Notes: generated from the letters alone by a model not told the origin. DNA of 64,000 nt from Halorubrum aethiopicum (GCF_001542905.1 NZ_LOAJ01000001.1:1240001-1304000), one strand, 5' to 3'. Positions 48,573 through 58,323 are shown, counted from the stretch's first letter. Numbers and translations: made by a program.

Positions 48573-50336
48573 ATGGCTGCGGACTTCAACTGGGCCGTCG
48601 GCGGGGAGGCCGGCGACGGCATCGACTCGACGGGCAAGATCTTCGCGCAGGCGCTGTCCCGATCGGGTCGACACGTGTTCACGTCGAAGGACTTCGCCTC
48701 GCGGATCCGCGGCGGATACACCGCGTACAAGGTGCGAACCTCCGTCGACAAGGTACAGAGCGTCGTGGACAGACTCGACGTACTCATCGCGTTGACCCCG
48801 CGGACCATCGAGGAGAACCTCGAGGAGCTCCACGAGGGGTCCGTGATCATCTACGACGGCGAGCGCACGACGATGCAGAACGTCGAGATCCCCGAAGGGA
48901 TGATCGGCATCGACGTCCCGCTCAAGCGGCTCGCCGAGGAGGCGGGCGGCGCGATCATGCGGAACGTCGTCGCGCTCGGCGCGGCGTGTGAGGTCGCCGA
49001 GTTCCCCATCGAGAACCTCGACTCCGCCCTCGAGAAGCGCTTCGGCGACAAGGGCCAGAAGCTCGTCGACAACAACAAGGAGGCCGCCCGCGCGGGGCGG
49101 TCGTACGTCGCCGAGGAGTACGACGCCGAGTTCGAGTACGACCTCGAGACCACCGACGAGGACTACGTCCTCCTCAACGGCGACGAGGCGATCGGCATGG
49201 GTGCCATCGCCGCCGGCTGCCGGTTCTACTCCGGCTACCCGATCACGCCCGCGACGGACGTGATGACGTACCTCACCGGCCGGCTGGAGCGGTACGGCGG
49301 CCACGTCGTCCAGGCGGAAGACGAGTTGTCGGCGATCAACATGGCGCTCGGGGCCGCTCGCGGCGGCGCGCGCGCGATGACGGCGACGTCGGGGCCGGGG
49401 ATCGACCTGATGACGGAGACGTTCGGGCTCGTCGCCACCTCGGAGACGCCGCTCGTCATCTGTAACGTGATGCGCTCGGGCCCCTCCACGGGGATGCCGA
49501 CGAAACAGGAGCAGGGCGACCTGAACCACATGCTGTACGGCGGCCACGGCGAGGTCCCCCGGTTCGTGCTCGCGCCCACCACCGTCGACGAGTGCTTCTG
49601 GAAGACGGTCGAGGCGTTCAACCTCGCCGAGAAGTACCAGCTCCCCGTCTACCTCACGGCGGACCTCTCGATGGCGGTCACGGAACAGACGTTCTCGCCG
49701 GACACCTTCGACATGGACGCGGTCGAGGTCGACCGCGGCTTCGTCGTCGACGACGCGTCGGTCGACGAGCACCTCTCGGAGAGCGGCGGGTTCAAGCCCC
49801 ACGAGCTGACCGAGGACGGGATCTCCCCGCGCGCGTTCCCCGGCACCGTCGACGGCGCGCACATGTCGACGGGGCTCGAACACGACGAGCAGGGCCGGCG
49901 GACCGAGGACACGGAGATGCGCGTCGAGCAGGTCGACAAGCGCAACCGGAAGGTGGAGACGGCGACGGACCGGGAGGAGTGGAGCCCTCGCGAGTTCGGC
50001 GACGAGGACGCCGAGAACCTCGTGATCACGTGGGGCTCGAACGAGGGTGCGCTCGCGGAGGCGCTCGACCTGCTCGAGGAGGACGGGATCGGCATCCGCG
50101 TGCTCTCGGTCCCGTACGTCTTCCCGCGACCCGACCTCTCGGACGCCATCGAGGCGGCCGAAGAGACCATCGTCGTGGAGTGTAACGAGACCGGGCAGTT
50201 CGCGAACCTGATCGAGCGGGACGCGCTGGTTCGCGTCGACCGGATCAACAAGTACGACGGCGTGCGGTTCAAGGCGGACGAGCTCGCACGAGAGATCAAA
50301 GCGACCCTGGAGACGGGGACGGAGGCGACCCAATGA
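48573..50336 (+). CDS. korA: 2-oxoacid:ferredoxin oxidoreductase alpha subunit (KorA type)
   Basis: Oxidises a 2-oxoacid with CoA to acyl-CoA and CO2, reducing ferredoxin. The 587-residue subunit is a gamma-alpha fusion. The N-terminal gamma domain (about 1-175) has GGEAGDGIDSTGKIFAQALS and SKDFASRIRGGYTAYKVR. The alpha domain (about 190-587) has GCRFYSGYPITPATDVMTYL and ARAMTATSGPGIDLMTETFG. Length and start match the haloarchaeal 2-oxoglutarate enzyme better than the longer pyruvate enzyme, though pyruvate cannot be excluded. It overlaps korB by four bases, and citrate synthase is close by. Confidence 0.85.
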   Translation: MAADFNWAVGGEAGDGIDSTGKIFAQALSRSGRHVFTSKDFASRIRGGYTAYKVRTSVDKVQSVVDRLDVLIALTPRTIEENLEELHEGSVIIYDGERTTMQNVEIPEGMIGIDVPLKRLAEEAGGAIMRNVVALGAACEVAEFPIENLDSALEKRFGDKGQKLVDNNKEAARAGRSYVAEEYDAEFEYDLETTDEDYVLLNGDEAIGMGAIAAGCRFYSGYPITPATDVMTYLTGRLERYGGHVVQAEDELSAINMALGAARGGARAMTATSGPGIDLMTETFGLVATSETPLVICNVMRSGPSTGMPTKQEQGDLNHMLYGGHGEVPRFVLAPTTVDECFWKTVEAFNLAEKYQLPVYLTADLSMAVTEQTFSPDTFDMDAVEVDRGFVVDDASVDEHLSESGGFKPHELTEDGISPRAFPGTVDGAHMSTGLEHDEQGRRTEDTEMRVEQVDKRNRKVETATDREEWSPREFGDEDAENLVITWGSNEGALAEALDLLEEDGIGIRVLSVPYVFPRPDLSDAIEAAEETIVVECNETGQFANLIERDALVRVDRINKYDGVRFKADELAREIKATLETGTEATQ

Positions 50337-51196
50337 GTTCAGACGTTCGATTCACCGACTTCAAATCCGACAAGCAGCCGACGTGGTGTCCGGGATGTGG
50401 CGACTTCGGCACGATGAACGGCATGATGAAGGCCCTCGCGGAGACGGGGAACGACCCCGACAACACCTTCGTCGTCGCCGGCATCGGCTGTTCGGGCAAG
50501 ATCGGCACGTACATGCACAGCTACGCGCTCCACGGCGTCCACGGCCGGGCGCTCCCGGTCGGGACCGGGGTCAAGATGGCGCGCCCCGACATCGAAGTGA
50601 TGGTCGCCGGCGGCGACGGGGACGGCTACTCCATCGGCGCGGGCCACTTCGTCCACGCCGTCCGGCGGAACGTCGACATGACCTACGTCGTGATGGACAA
50701 CCGCATCTACGGCCTGACCAAGGGCCAGGCGTCGCCGACCTCGCGTGAGGACTTCGAGACGGCGACGACCCCCGAGGGCCCCAAACAGCCCCCGGTGAAC
50801 CCCCACGCGCTCGCGCTGGCGTCGGGCGCGACGTTCATCGCGCAGTCGTTCTCCTCGGACGCCCTGCGTCACCAGGAGATCATCCAAGAGGCCGTCGAGC
50901 ACGACGGCTTCGGCTTCGTGAACGTCTACTCGCCCTGTGTGACGTTCAACGACGTCGACACCTACGACTACTTCCGCGACTCGCTCGTCGACCTCGCCGA
51001 GGAGGACCACGACCCGAGCGACTACGACGCGGCCAAGGACGTCATCCTCGACTCCGACAAGGAGTACCAGGGCGTCATCTACCGGGACGAGGAGTCGGTG
51101 CCGTACCACGAGCAGCACGGCGTCGACGAGGACATGTCCGACATCCCGGACGGCGCGCCGGAGAACGCGACCGACCTGGTCCGCGAGTTCTACTGA
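50333..51196 (+). CDS. korB: 2-oxoacid:ferredoxin oxidoreductase beta subunit (KorB type)
   Basis: Thiamine-diphosphate-binding subunit of 287 residues. The N-terminal motif is WCPGCGDFGTMNGMM, and GIGCSGKIGTYM carries a further conserved cysteine that helps hold the [4Fe-4S] cluster. The ThDP/Mg motif is GGDGDGYSIGAGH with NRIYGLTKGQ. ThDP made with the help of Thi4 (4984) is its cofactor. Co-translation with korA is expected from the ATGA overlap at 50333. A hairpin with T-run follows the stop immediately. Confidence 0.88.
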   Translation: MSSDVRFTDFKSDKQPTWCPGCGDFGTMNGMMKALAETGNDPDNTFVVAGIGCSGKIGTYMHSYALHGVHGRALPVGTGVKMARPDIEVMVAGGDGDGYSIGAGHFVHAVRRNVDMTYVVMDNRIYGLTKGQASPTSREDFETATTPEGPKQPPVNPHALALASGATFIAQSFSSDALRHQEIIQEAVEHDGFGFVNVYSPCVTFNDVDTYDYFRDSLVDLAEEDHDPSDYDAAKDVILDSDKEYQGVIYRDEESVPYHEQHGVDEDMSDIPDGAPENATDLVREFY

Positions 51197-51229
51197 GCCG
51201 TCGGCGTCGCGTCGTCGCCGACGGCTTTC
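51197..51229 (+). terminator. Hairpin terminator after korB
   Basis: GCCGTCGGCG (51197-51206) and CGCCGACGGC (51216-51225) form a perfect 10-bp stem around nine bases, directly after the korB stop and followed by TTTCCCC. It is the clearest hairpin terminator-like structure in the window. Haloarchaeal termination usually relies on T-runs, so the stem may instead protect the 3' end. Confidence 0.55.
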
Positions 51230-51410
51230 CCCGTCGTCGCCGGCGGGCCTCTCCGCCGATCGATCCTCCCGTTCGATCCCTCTCTCACGCCTGATTTCCG
51301 CCGACATCCCGACCTCTCGATTCCGTCAAAAACGGCCGACAGCGGCCCGTTTCCTCGAGACCTCGTCCCGTTTCGGCAAACCTAATTACACGGGTGGGCA
51401 TGTACGCGGT

Positions 51411-52649
51411 ATGTCCGACCGTTACGACGTCGCGATCGCGGGCGCCGGACCGGCGGGCGCACAGTGCGCCCGCGATCTGGCCGCCCGGGGCTACGACGTC
51501 GTCGTTCTCGAGACGGAAGCCGAAGCCGAGTTCCCGCGGCAGAGCAACAAGTCGACCGCGGGCACGTTCCCCTCCATGATGTCCGCGTTCGGGATCCCGG
51601 ACGACGTCGTGATGTCGTACACCGACGACGTGGTGTTGGAGTCGCCGAACGACCACTACGAGTCCTACCAGCCGGGCGCGGTGTTGGAGTTCGCCGACTT
51701 CAAGCGCTACCTCGTCGCCGACGGCCGCGAGAAGGGCGCGGAGTACCGCTTCGACTCGCGGGTCTCCCGGCCGATCCTCGACGACGACGGCGTCATCGAG
51801 GGCGTCAGGTACGCCGGCGACGAGGAGGTGTACGCCGACATCGTCGTCGACGCCACCGGCCCGGCCGCGCCGATCGCCAGCGCGCTCGACGTGGTCGACC
51901 TCGAGCGCGAGAACCAGGCGATCGGCATCGAGTACGAGATGGAGAACGTCGACCTCGATCACCCGGAGTTCGCCGACCTCCGACGGGCGATGATGCTCCG
52001 GCTCGACCACGACATCGCCCCCGGCGGCTACTCGTGGATCTTCGCCACCGGCGAGGAGAGCGCCAAGGTCGGGCTCTGTTACATACAAAACGAGCGCCAC
52101 CGCGAGGCCGGCGAGGAGGGGAAGACGATCGACGGCTACCTCGAGGGGTGGCTCGAGTCCGACCCCCGGTTCGCCGACGCCGAGCGCTTGGAGGGGAAGG
52201 TCCACCGCGGGTCGGCACACATCCAGCGGCCCGGCCGGATGCACACGGACGGCTTCCTCGCCATCGGCGACACCGTCCCCACCATCGACCCGCTGTGGGG
52301 CGAGGGGATCCACAAGGGCATGAAGTCCGCGCGCGCCGCGGCGATGTCGATAGACCGGTGTTTCACCGACGCCGACCGCCCGACCGACGCCGAGAGCCTC
52401 GCGATCTACGAGACGCTCTGGCACCGCGACGTCGCTCCGCGGATGAACTCGCGGCTGGTGCTCACGGAACTTCTGTACCTCGCGCCCAACGAGCGGTACG
52501 ACCGGCTGATGCGCGACCTCCGGCGGACGGACGAGGACACGCTCGCGGCGGTCAACCGCGGGGACAAACGCGCGATGCGGAAGCTGATCCACCTCGACGA
52601 CCTCCCGCTTCTGACGCGATACCTCCGCCGGCGGTTCGGCTCGTCGTGA
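51411..52649 (+). CDS. Geranylgeranyl reductase family flavoprotein
   Basis: FAD-dependent oxidoreductase of 412 residues in the family that saturates the isoprenoid chains of archaeal membrane lipids (digeranylgeranylglycerophospholipid reductase). The N-terminal Rossmann motif is AIAGAGPAGAQCARDLAARG. VVDATGPAAPIASAL precedes the second FAD motif, and GFLAIGDTVPTIDPLWGEGI contains the GD-x6-P signature. Related proteins also reduce menaquinone side chains, so the exact substrate is unsettled. The ATG at 51411 has TAATTA at 51381-51386 upstream. Confidence 0.85.
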   Translation: MSDRYDVAIAGAGPAGAQCARDLAARGYDVVVLETEAEAEFPRQSNKSTAGTFPSMMSAFGIPDDVVMSYTDDVVLESPNDHYESYQPGAVLEFADFKRYLVADGREKGAEYRFDSRVSRPILDDDGVIEGVRYAGDEEVYADIVVDATGPAAPIASALDVVDLERENQAIGIEYEMENVDLDHPEFADLRRAMMLRLDHDIAPGGYSWIFATGEESAKVGLCYIQNERHREAGEEGKTIDGYLEGWLESDPRFADAERLEGKVHRGSAHIQRPGRMHTDGFLAIGDTVPTIDPLWGEGIHKGMKSARAAAMSIDRCFTDADRPTDAESLAIYETLWHRDVAPRMNSRLVLTELLYLAPNERYDRLMRDLRRTDEDTLAAVNRGDKRAMRKLIHLDDLPLLTRYLRRRFGSS

Positions 52650-52704
52650 ACGGCGGACTGGACCCCGACGTACACCGATTCGACGACCGAGGACGACTCC
52701 CGAC

Positions 52705-53838
52705 TCAGCGCTCCTCGAGCGGCACGAAATCGGCGGTCTCGGGGCCGGTGTAGCGCGCCCGCGGACGGATGAGCCGGTTGTCCTCGCGGTACTCGTGGAC
52801 GTGCGCGACCCAGCCCCCGACGCGGCTCATCGCGAAGATGGGGGTGTAGAGGTCCACCGGGATCCCCATGGCGTCGTAGACGGAGCCGGAGTAGAAGTCG
52901 ACGTTCGGGGCGATCCCCTTCTCGACGAGGCCCTCCTCCTCGAGGTACGACTCGATGGCCGTGGTGTACTCGAGCCACTTCCGGTCGCCCGAGGACTCGG
53001 CGAGGTCGCGCAGCTTCTCCTCGAGGATGTTCGCGCGCGGGTCCTTCACCTTGTACACGCGGTGGCCGAAGCCGGGGATCCGCCGGCCCTCCTCGCGCGC
53101 GTCGGCCGCCCACTCGACGGGGTCCTTCCCGGAGTCGTCGACCTCCCGGAGCATCTCCATGACGTCCTGGTTCGCGCCGCCGTGAAGCGACCCGGAGAGC
53201 GCGCCGATCCCGCCGGTGACGCTGGAGTAGACGTCGGCCATCGTCGAGCCGATGACGATCGCCGTGAACGTCGAGGCGTTGAGCCCGTGGTCGGCGTGGA
53301 GCGTCAACGCCATGTCGAAGGTCTCCTCGCTCACGTCGTCGGGCTCGGTCCCGGTGAGCATGTACAGGAAGTTCCCCGCGTGAGAGAGCTCCGGGTCGGG
53401 GTCGACGGCCTCCTCGCCCTGGCGGGCGCGCTCGAAGGCCGCCAGGATCGTGGGTATCTTCGCCGTGATCGCCGCGCCCTCGGCGAGGACGTCGCCGTCG
53501 CCGCCCTCGCCGTCGTACGCCGACAGCATCGAGACCGCGGTGCGGAGCGCCGCCATCGGCCGGTCGCCCGCGTCCGCGAGGGTACGCACCGTCGAGAGCA
53601 CCTCGTCGTCGACGGCCCGCTCGGCGGCGAGGTCGTCGCCGAACTCCTCGAGCTCCGCGGGCGTCGGCAGCGAGCCGTGCCAGAGCAGGTGGAGCACCTC
53701 CTCGTAGCTCGCGCCGCGTGCCAACTCCTCGATGTCGTACCCGCGGTAGACGAGCTTGCCGACCTCCCCATCGACGTGACTGAGCTCCGACTCCGCGACG
53801 AGGACGCCTTCCAACCCGCGTTTCAGCTCGTTCGACAT
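52705..53838 (-). CDS. citZ: Citrate synthase
   Basis: First TCA-cycle enzyme, condensing acetyl-CoA and oxaloacetate. The 377-residue type I citrate synthase has ELSHVDGEVGKLVYRGYDIEELA, the active-site GGANQDVMEMLREVDD region and the catalytic FGHRVYKVKDPRA. The NVDFYSGSVYDAMGIPVDLYTPIFAMSR block is conserved, including the last catalytic aspartate region and the late arginine. The start at 53838 has a CTTTTTTG box at 53861-53868. The kor genes, 1.5 kb away, encode a later step or the acetyl-CoA supply. Confidence 0.95.
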   Translation of the reverse strand: MSNELKRGLEGVLVAESELSHVDGEVGKLVYRGYDIEELARGASYEEVLHLLWHGSLPTPAELEEFGDDLAAERAVDDEVLSTVRTLADAGDRPMAALRTAVSMLSAYDGEGGDGDVLAEGAAITAKIPTILAAFERARQGEEAVDPDPELSHAGNFLYMLTGTEPDDVSEETFDMALTLHADHGLNASTFTAIVIGSTMADVYSSVTGGIGALSGSLHGGANQDVMEMLREVDDSGKDPVEWAADAREEGRRIPGFGHRVYKVKDPRANILEEKLRDLAESSGDRKWLEYTTAIESYLEEEGLVEKGIAPNVDFYSGSVYDAMGIPVDLYTPIFAMSRVGGWVAHVHEYREDNRLIRPRARYTGPETADFVPLEER

Positions 53839-53954
53839 GCCGTCACCTTCCGACCACCGCCAAAAAAGCGTTATCTTTCAGGAGGAACCGGATACGTCGA
53901 TCGTGGTACCTCGATGCGGCGTCCGACGGCGTCGGCTCCTCGCGCGCCGACGGC

Positions 53955-55868
53955 TCAGCGCGCGGGCACGACGGTGATCGTCCGCTTCCGGTCGATCGCG
54001 TCCTCCAGCTCCTCGGCGATGGCCGACCCGCGCGACACCTGTACCTCGCCGCCGCGCCCGACCGTCGCGGTGAAGAGGTACTCGCCGTTCGCCCGGACCT
54101 CGACCGTCTCGCCGACGCCGCCGTCGACGTCCAGGACGACGTGTCTCGAGGTGATCTCCGGCTGGACGACGGAGCCGCGCTCCTCGCCAACCTGCCCGTC
54201 GCGTCCCCCGCCCGCGCCGCTCGCGCCGCCGCGTCCGTTTCCGCCGGGGCCGCCGGCCGTGCTCCCACCGGAACCCCCCGGCTTCTCCGCGTGGGTCCGC
54301 ACGTCGATCTCGATCCCGAGGCGGCTCTCGATGTCGCTGATGCGACCGCCGCCCTTCCCGATCACGGTACCGATGTCGCCCTCGTCGACGTACACGATCG
54401 CCTCGTCGTCGCCCCTGAGCTCCACGTCGACGTGGCCGTGTGCGACCGAGCGGATCTCGCGTTCGATCTCCTGTTTCGCGATGCGGCCGACGCCCGATTC
54501 GGCCTCCCCGCCGTCCGCGTCGTCGAGCGGGACGGTGACGACCTGCCGGTTGAAGGTGTAGATCTCGTACTCCGGTTTGCCGGTCTCGAAGTTCGCCACC
54601 TGGATCACCGGCCGCGCGAGGTCCTCGGCGGTGAGCCCCGCGGGCACCTTCACCTCCGTCGTCACGTCGTAGACGGTGTGGACCTCGCCGGCCTCGATGT
54701 AGACGACGGTGTCGACGATCTGGGGGATCATCCCGAGCTCGACGCGGCCGACGAGCCGCTGGAGCGCGTCGATGGCGCGCGAGGCGTGGACGACGCCGAC
54801 CATGCCGACGCCGGCCATCCGCATGTCCGAGAACACCTCGAAGTCGCCCGTCTTGCGGACCTCGTCGTAGATCGTGTAGTCGGGCCGGACCAGAAGCAGG
54901 GAGTCGGCCGTGTTCTCCATCTTCCCGCCGAGCGCGCCGTACTGGGTGATCTCCGGACCGACCTGGAGGTCCCGCGGCTTCTCCATCGTCTTGACCGCGT
55001 AGTCGGAGTCGTTGAGGAACTCCGCGACCGCCTGCGCGAACGTCGACTTGCCGGCCCCCGGCGACCCGGAGATGAGCACGCCGCGTTTCCGCTCGAGGAA
55101 GCGCTCGCGAAGCTCGTCGGCGAACTCGTAGTCGTCGAGGGTCGTCTTCGCGATGGGTCGGACCGCCGTGATCTCGATCCCGTCGGCGAAGGGCGGGCGC
55201 GCCACCGCGATCCGGTAGTTCCGGTACTGGACGATGTCCATCCCGTCGTCGGAGAGCTCGATGAAGCCGTCCGAGGACTGCCGCGCGAGGTCCACGATCG
55301 AGTTCGCCAGCTCGGCCATCCGCTCCTCTCCCGTCTCCTCCTCCTCGATGACCTCGTAGCGCATCTCGCCGAGCGAGCCGCGTTTGGCCTTCGGCTTCGT
55401 CCCCGCCTTCAGGTGGACGGACATCGTCTCGTCGGTGAAGTACTCCTCGATGGGGAGCTCGTCGACGACGCCGCGGGCGACCGGCTCGACGTACTCGACG
55501 TCGATCCCCTTCGCGCGGGCGACCTCCGCCTGGACGACGTCGCTCGAGAGGAGCGTCGCGTCGTTGTCGGCGGCGATGTCGCGGATGAGCGCGTCGACGT
55601 CGCCCTCGGCGGCGCGAGAGCGCTGGTCGCCGCTGGGGCGGTCGCCGACGTACCGCAGGTCGATCGTTCCCTCGTCGCGAAAGCCGGCGAGCCGCTTGAG
55701 TTCCTCGAGGCCGTCCCAGCCGGACTCGAGCCCGTCGTTGGCCTGCGACTCCAGCTCGCCGACGACGGCCTCGGGGACGACGACCGTCACCCCCTCGTAA
55801 CTGCCGTCCTCGACGCGTTCGGACACGCGGCCGTCGACGACCGCACTGGTGTCCGGTACTACGTTCAT
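53955..55868 (-). CDS. PIN-ATPase-KH protein (PINc/VapC family ATPase)
   Basis: This 637-residue protein joins an N-terminal PIN nuclease domain (about 1-145: VPDTSAVVDGRVSERVEDG, acidic residues D6, E46-type and D107-type) to a VirB11/PilT-like ATPase. The Walker A is ISGSPGAGKSTFAQAVAEFL near residue 265 and DYTIYDEVRKTGDFEVFSD is the Walker B region. A KH domain follows (about 505-545: VYVDEGDIGTVIGKGGGRIS), then a Gly-rich linker and a small C-terminal beta domain like TRAM. All domains suit RNA handling. The archaeal family is widespread yet poorly understood. CTTATAC about 28 bases upstream supports the ATG at 55868. Confidence 0.88.
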   Translation of the reverse strand: MNVVPDTSAVVDGRVSERVEDGSYEGVTVVVPEAVVGELESQANDGLESGWDGLEELKRLAGFRDEGTIDLRYVGDRPSGDQRSRAAEGDVDALIRDIAADNDATLLSSDVVQAEVARAKGIDVEYVEPVARGVVDELPIEEYFTDETMSVHLKAGTKPKAKRGSLGEMRYEVIEEEETGEERMAELANSIVDLARQSSDGFIELSDDGMDIVQYRNYRIAVARPPFADGIEITAVRPIAKTTLDDYEFADELRERFLERKRGVLISGSPGAGKSTFAQAVAEFLNDSDYAVKTMEKPRDLQVGPEITQYGALGGKMENTADSLLLVRPDYTIYDEVRKTGDFEVFSDMRMAGVGMVGVVHASRAIDALQRLVGRVELGMIPQIVDTVVYIEAGEVHTVYDVTTEVKVPAGLTAEDLARPVIQVANFETGKPEYEIYTFNRQVVTVPLDDADGGEAESGVGRIAKQEIEREIRSVAHGHVDVELRGDDEAIVYVDEGDIGTVIGKGGGRISDIESRLGIEIDVRTHAEKPGGSGGSTAGGPGGNGRGGASGAGGGRDGQVGEERGSVVQPEITSRHVVLDVDGGVGETVEVRANGEYLFTATVGRGGEVQVSRGSAIAEELEDAIDRKRTITVVPAR

Positions 55869-55980
55869 ACCCGGGTTCCGGGCGGGAACCGTATAAGGGT
55901 GTTCGACCCGGTCGCGACGCGTGCGCGGCGGGATCCGGAGAGCGGAGAACCGTCGGGGTCGGATCGAGTGCTCGCGACCG

Positions 55981-56586
55981 TCACTCCGCGGGCTCGGCCG
56001 GTTCCTTGAGCAGTTCCGCGTCCTCCTCGACGGTTTCGTCCGTCCCGGTCGTCCCGACCGTCTCGTCCGTCCCGGTCGCCCCGTCCGCGTCCTCGTCGTC
56101 CTCCCCCGTGACGACCTCCGAGACCGTCTCGACGACGGCGAACTCGCGGGCGCGGTACGCCGCCACGAGCCGGTAGCAGACGACGTAGCTGGGAACCGCC
56201 GCGACGACGGCGAGGATCGTGTTGCCGACGAGCAGCCGGGCGACGATCTCCGGGCCGGCCGACAGCGACACCTCCGCCGGTGTCACGCCCGGAACCGGCC
56301 CGAGGATCGCCACGCCGAGCGTGAAGCTGGCCGCGTAGACGCCCCACTTCACCGCCGGATTGAAGACCACGACGGAGGCCAAAAGCGCCGCCTTGTTGAT
56401 CCGGCTCGACGCCCACGCGAGCGCGACGAACGCGAGGAGGCCGGTTCCGAGCGTCGGCAGCATCGTGATGAAGACGCCGACGGAGAAGCTTCCGGCCGTC
56501 TCCCGCACCGTGTGCTCCTCGGAGAACGAGCGCTGGATCTCGCCTTTGGCCCGCCCGGCCCACTCGTTCATCCGACGGAGTATCAT
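55981..56586 (-). CDS. DUF2062 family membrane protein
   Basis: This 201-residue membrane protein matches DUF2062. It has an N-terminal cytoplasmic stretch, EEHTVRETAGSFSVGVFITM, then LPTLGTGLLAFVALAWASSRINKAAL (helices 1-2), NPAVKWGVYAASFTLGVAIL and a last pair of helices near residues 105-140. The acidic C-terminal tail has TGTDETV repeats. Function unknown. Two possible starts, 56586 and 56571, are 15 bases apart. Confidence 0.8.
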   Translation of the reverse strand: MILRRMNEWAGRAKGEIQRSFSEEHTVRETAGSFSVGVFITMLPTLGTGLLAFVALAWASSRINKAALLASVVVFNPAVKWGVYAASFTLGVAILGPVPGVTPAEVSLSAGPEIVARLLVGNTILAVVAAVPSYVVCYRLVAAYRAREFAVVETVSEVVTGEDDEDADGATGTDETVGTTGTDETVEEDAELLKEPAEPAE

Positions 56587-56691
56587 TCGAGTACCGCTAC
56601 GTCGGCACGGAGAATGTAGTTACCGGCGGGGGCCGGGTCACGTTCGGTACCGGGCCGGTCGGTCTCCGGCGGCGGTCGCCGTCCCCCCGTC

Positions 56692-57408
56692 TCAGTCGTC
56701 GGCCGCCGCGGCCGCCTCGCGATCGCGTTTCACGCCCTCGGCGTACGCGAGGAAGTTGTCGAAGATCGCCTTCGCCTCGCAGGCGGCCTCGAACGCCTCC
56801 GGCGTGATGTTCGCGAGCACGTCGTCGACGCGGGCGTCGCCGAGCCGGTCGCGTTTCCCCTCGGCGACGTCCTCGGCGGTCTCGACGTCGTACTCCGGGT
56901 GGAACTGGACGCCCCAGCAGTGGCCCTCCCGAAACGCGTGGACGCCGTGTTCGTTCTCGGCGAGCAGCGTCGCGCCCGGCGGGAGGTCGACGACCGCGTC
57001 GCCGTGGCTCGTGAACACGGTGAACGACTCCGGCACGTCCGCGAACAGCTCGTCGTCGGCGTCGTGGCGGACCGTGTTGTACCCCAGTTCGAACCCGTCC
57101 ATGCCGGCGACGCGGCCGCCCAGCGCCTCCGCGAGCACCTGGTGGCCGTAACAGACGCCGAGCACCGGCACGCCGTCGTCGGCCGCCTCGGAGACGTAGT
57201 CGACGAGCTCCGGGATCCACGCCTCGTCCCAGTAGACGGACGAGCGGGAGCCGGTGATGACGACGCCGTCGAAGTCGGTGTGCTCGGGGAGGCGTGCGTC
57301 GGTCGCGTCGAACTCGACGAGGTCGGCGTCGAACTCCCGGCGGAAGTTGCGGCGGGTGTGCTCGCCGTCGTGAGCGGCGTTCAGCAGGGCGAATCGGAGT
57401 CGGCTCAT
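56692..57408 (-). CDS. Class I glutamine amidotransferase-like protein
   Basis: GATase1-fold protein of 238 residues, similar to the GMP-synthase amidotransferase domain. The catalytic Cys lies in VLGVCYGHQVLAEALGG and the His in WGVQFHPEYDVE, with a following Glu as the third member. There is no synthetase domain. It probably hydrolyses glutamine or a gamma-glutamyl compound, or is a GATase for an unlinked partner. The ATG at 57408 gives MSRLRFALLNAAHDGEH; an earlier ATG (57435) adds nine unlikely residues. Confidence 0.85.
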   Translation of the reverse strand: MSRLRFALLNAAHDGEHTRRNFRREFDADLVEFDATDARLPEHTDFDGVVITGSRSSVYWDEAWIPELVDYVSEAADDGVPVLGVCYGHQVLAEALGGRVAGMDGFELGYNTVRHDADDELFADVPESFTVFTSHGDAVVDLPPGATLLAENEHGVHAFREGHCWGVQFHPEYDVETAEDVAEGKRDRLGDARVDDVLANITPEAFEAACEAKAIFDNFLAYAEGVKRDREAAAAADD

Positions 57409-57513
57409 GGCCGATCCGACGAGCGAGGGGCTCAAAACCGTTGTGGCGGCGACGGAACCGTCCGGTGTCGGGGACGGGATCCGTCGATCCGAACGCGCGG
57501 ATCGCGGCCGATC

Positions 57514-58314
57514 TCAGGCGTCCGGATCGGTCGCGTGTTCCGCGAGCCACCCGACGAGGAGGTCGTTGACCTCCGCGGACGCCTCGACGCCGACGAGGTG
57601 GCGGGCCCCCTCGACGGCGTGAAACTCGCCGCGCGGAAGTCCCTCGGCGAGCGTCTCGCCGGCGGAACGCGGGCACACCGCGTCCTCGCCCCCGTGAACG
57701 ACGAGCGTCGGGAGCGTCGCCTCGTGGAGGCGGTCGGCGGCGTCGAACCCCTCGACGGCCGCCCGGTGCGCCTCGAAGGTCTCGCGGTCCGCGTCCTCGG
57801 CGAGCCGCCACTCGACGATCCGCGAGAGCGCGTCGGCGTGCTCCCGCCGGAACCGCTCGGAGAGCAGCCCCGTCAACGACCCCCTGACCGCCTCCGGGTC
57901 CGACGGGTCCGCCCACACCCCGGCCGGGTTGTAGGCGTCGCCGGCCGGCGGCGTTCCGACGAGCGTCAGGCTCGCGGGACGCGTCGAGCCGAGTCCGTAC
58001 GCGAGCGCGACCATCCCCCCGAGCCCGTAGCCGACGAGGTGGGCGTTCCGGATCCCCTCCGCGGCACACACCGCTTCGAGATCGCCCGCGAGCGCTTCGA
58101 CCGAGTAGGGGCCCGGCGGCGCGTCCGAGCGCCCCACGCCCCGCGTCTCCGGCGTGATCGTCGTGTGCGGCCCCGCGAGCGCGGCGTGTTGCCAGCCGAA
58201 CTGCCACGCGCCGAGCCCCACGTCGCCACAGAAGACGACCGCCTCGTCGCCGGCGGAACGCCCCTCGTCGACCTCGTACCGGATCGAGACGCCGCCGTTG
58301 CTCGCGTGCGGCAT
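57514..58314 (-). CDS. Alpha/beta hydrolase-fold protein lacking the nucleophile
   Basis: This 266-residue protein has the alpha/beta hydrolase fold: a cap-like insertion and the ordered elements GRSDAPPGPYSVEALAGDL, HLVGYGLGGMVALAYGLGS, LVVHGGEDAVCPRSAGE and EGARHLVGVEAS. The nucleophile elbow, normally G-x-S-x-G, reads GYGLGG, so the serine is replaced by glycine. The Asp and His positions remain. It is therefore likely non-hydrolytic, or uses another residue, and may bind rather than cleave a ligand. It lies nine bases after alaS on the same strand, suggesting co-transcription. Confidence 0.8.
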   Translation of the reverse strand: MPHASNGGVSIRYEVDEGRSAGDEAVVFCGDVGLGAWQFGWQHAALAGPHTTITPETRGVGRSDAPPGPYSVEALAGDLEAVCAAEGIRNAHLVGYGLGGMVALAYGLGSTRPASLTLVGTPPAGDAYNPAGVWADPSDPEAVRGSLTGLLSERFRREHADALSRIVEWRLAEDADRETFEAHRAAVEGFDAADRLHEATLPTLVVHGGEDAVCPRSAGETLAEGLPRGEFHAVEGARHLVGVEASAEVNDLLVGWLAEHATDPDA

Positions 58315-58323
58315 GGCCGTGGA

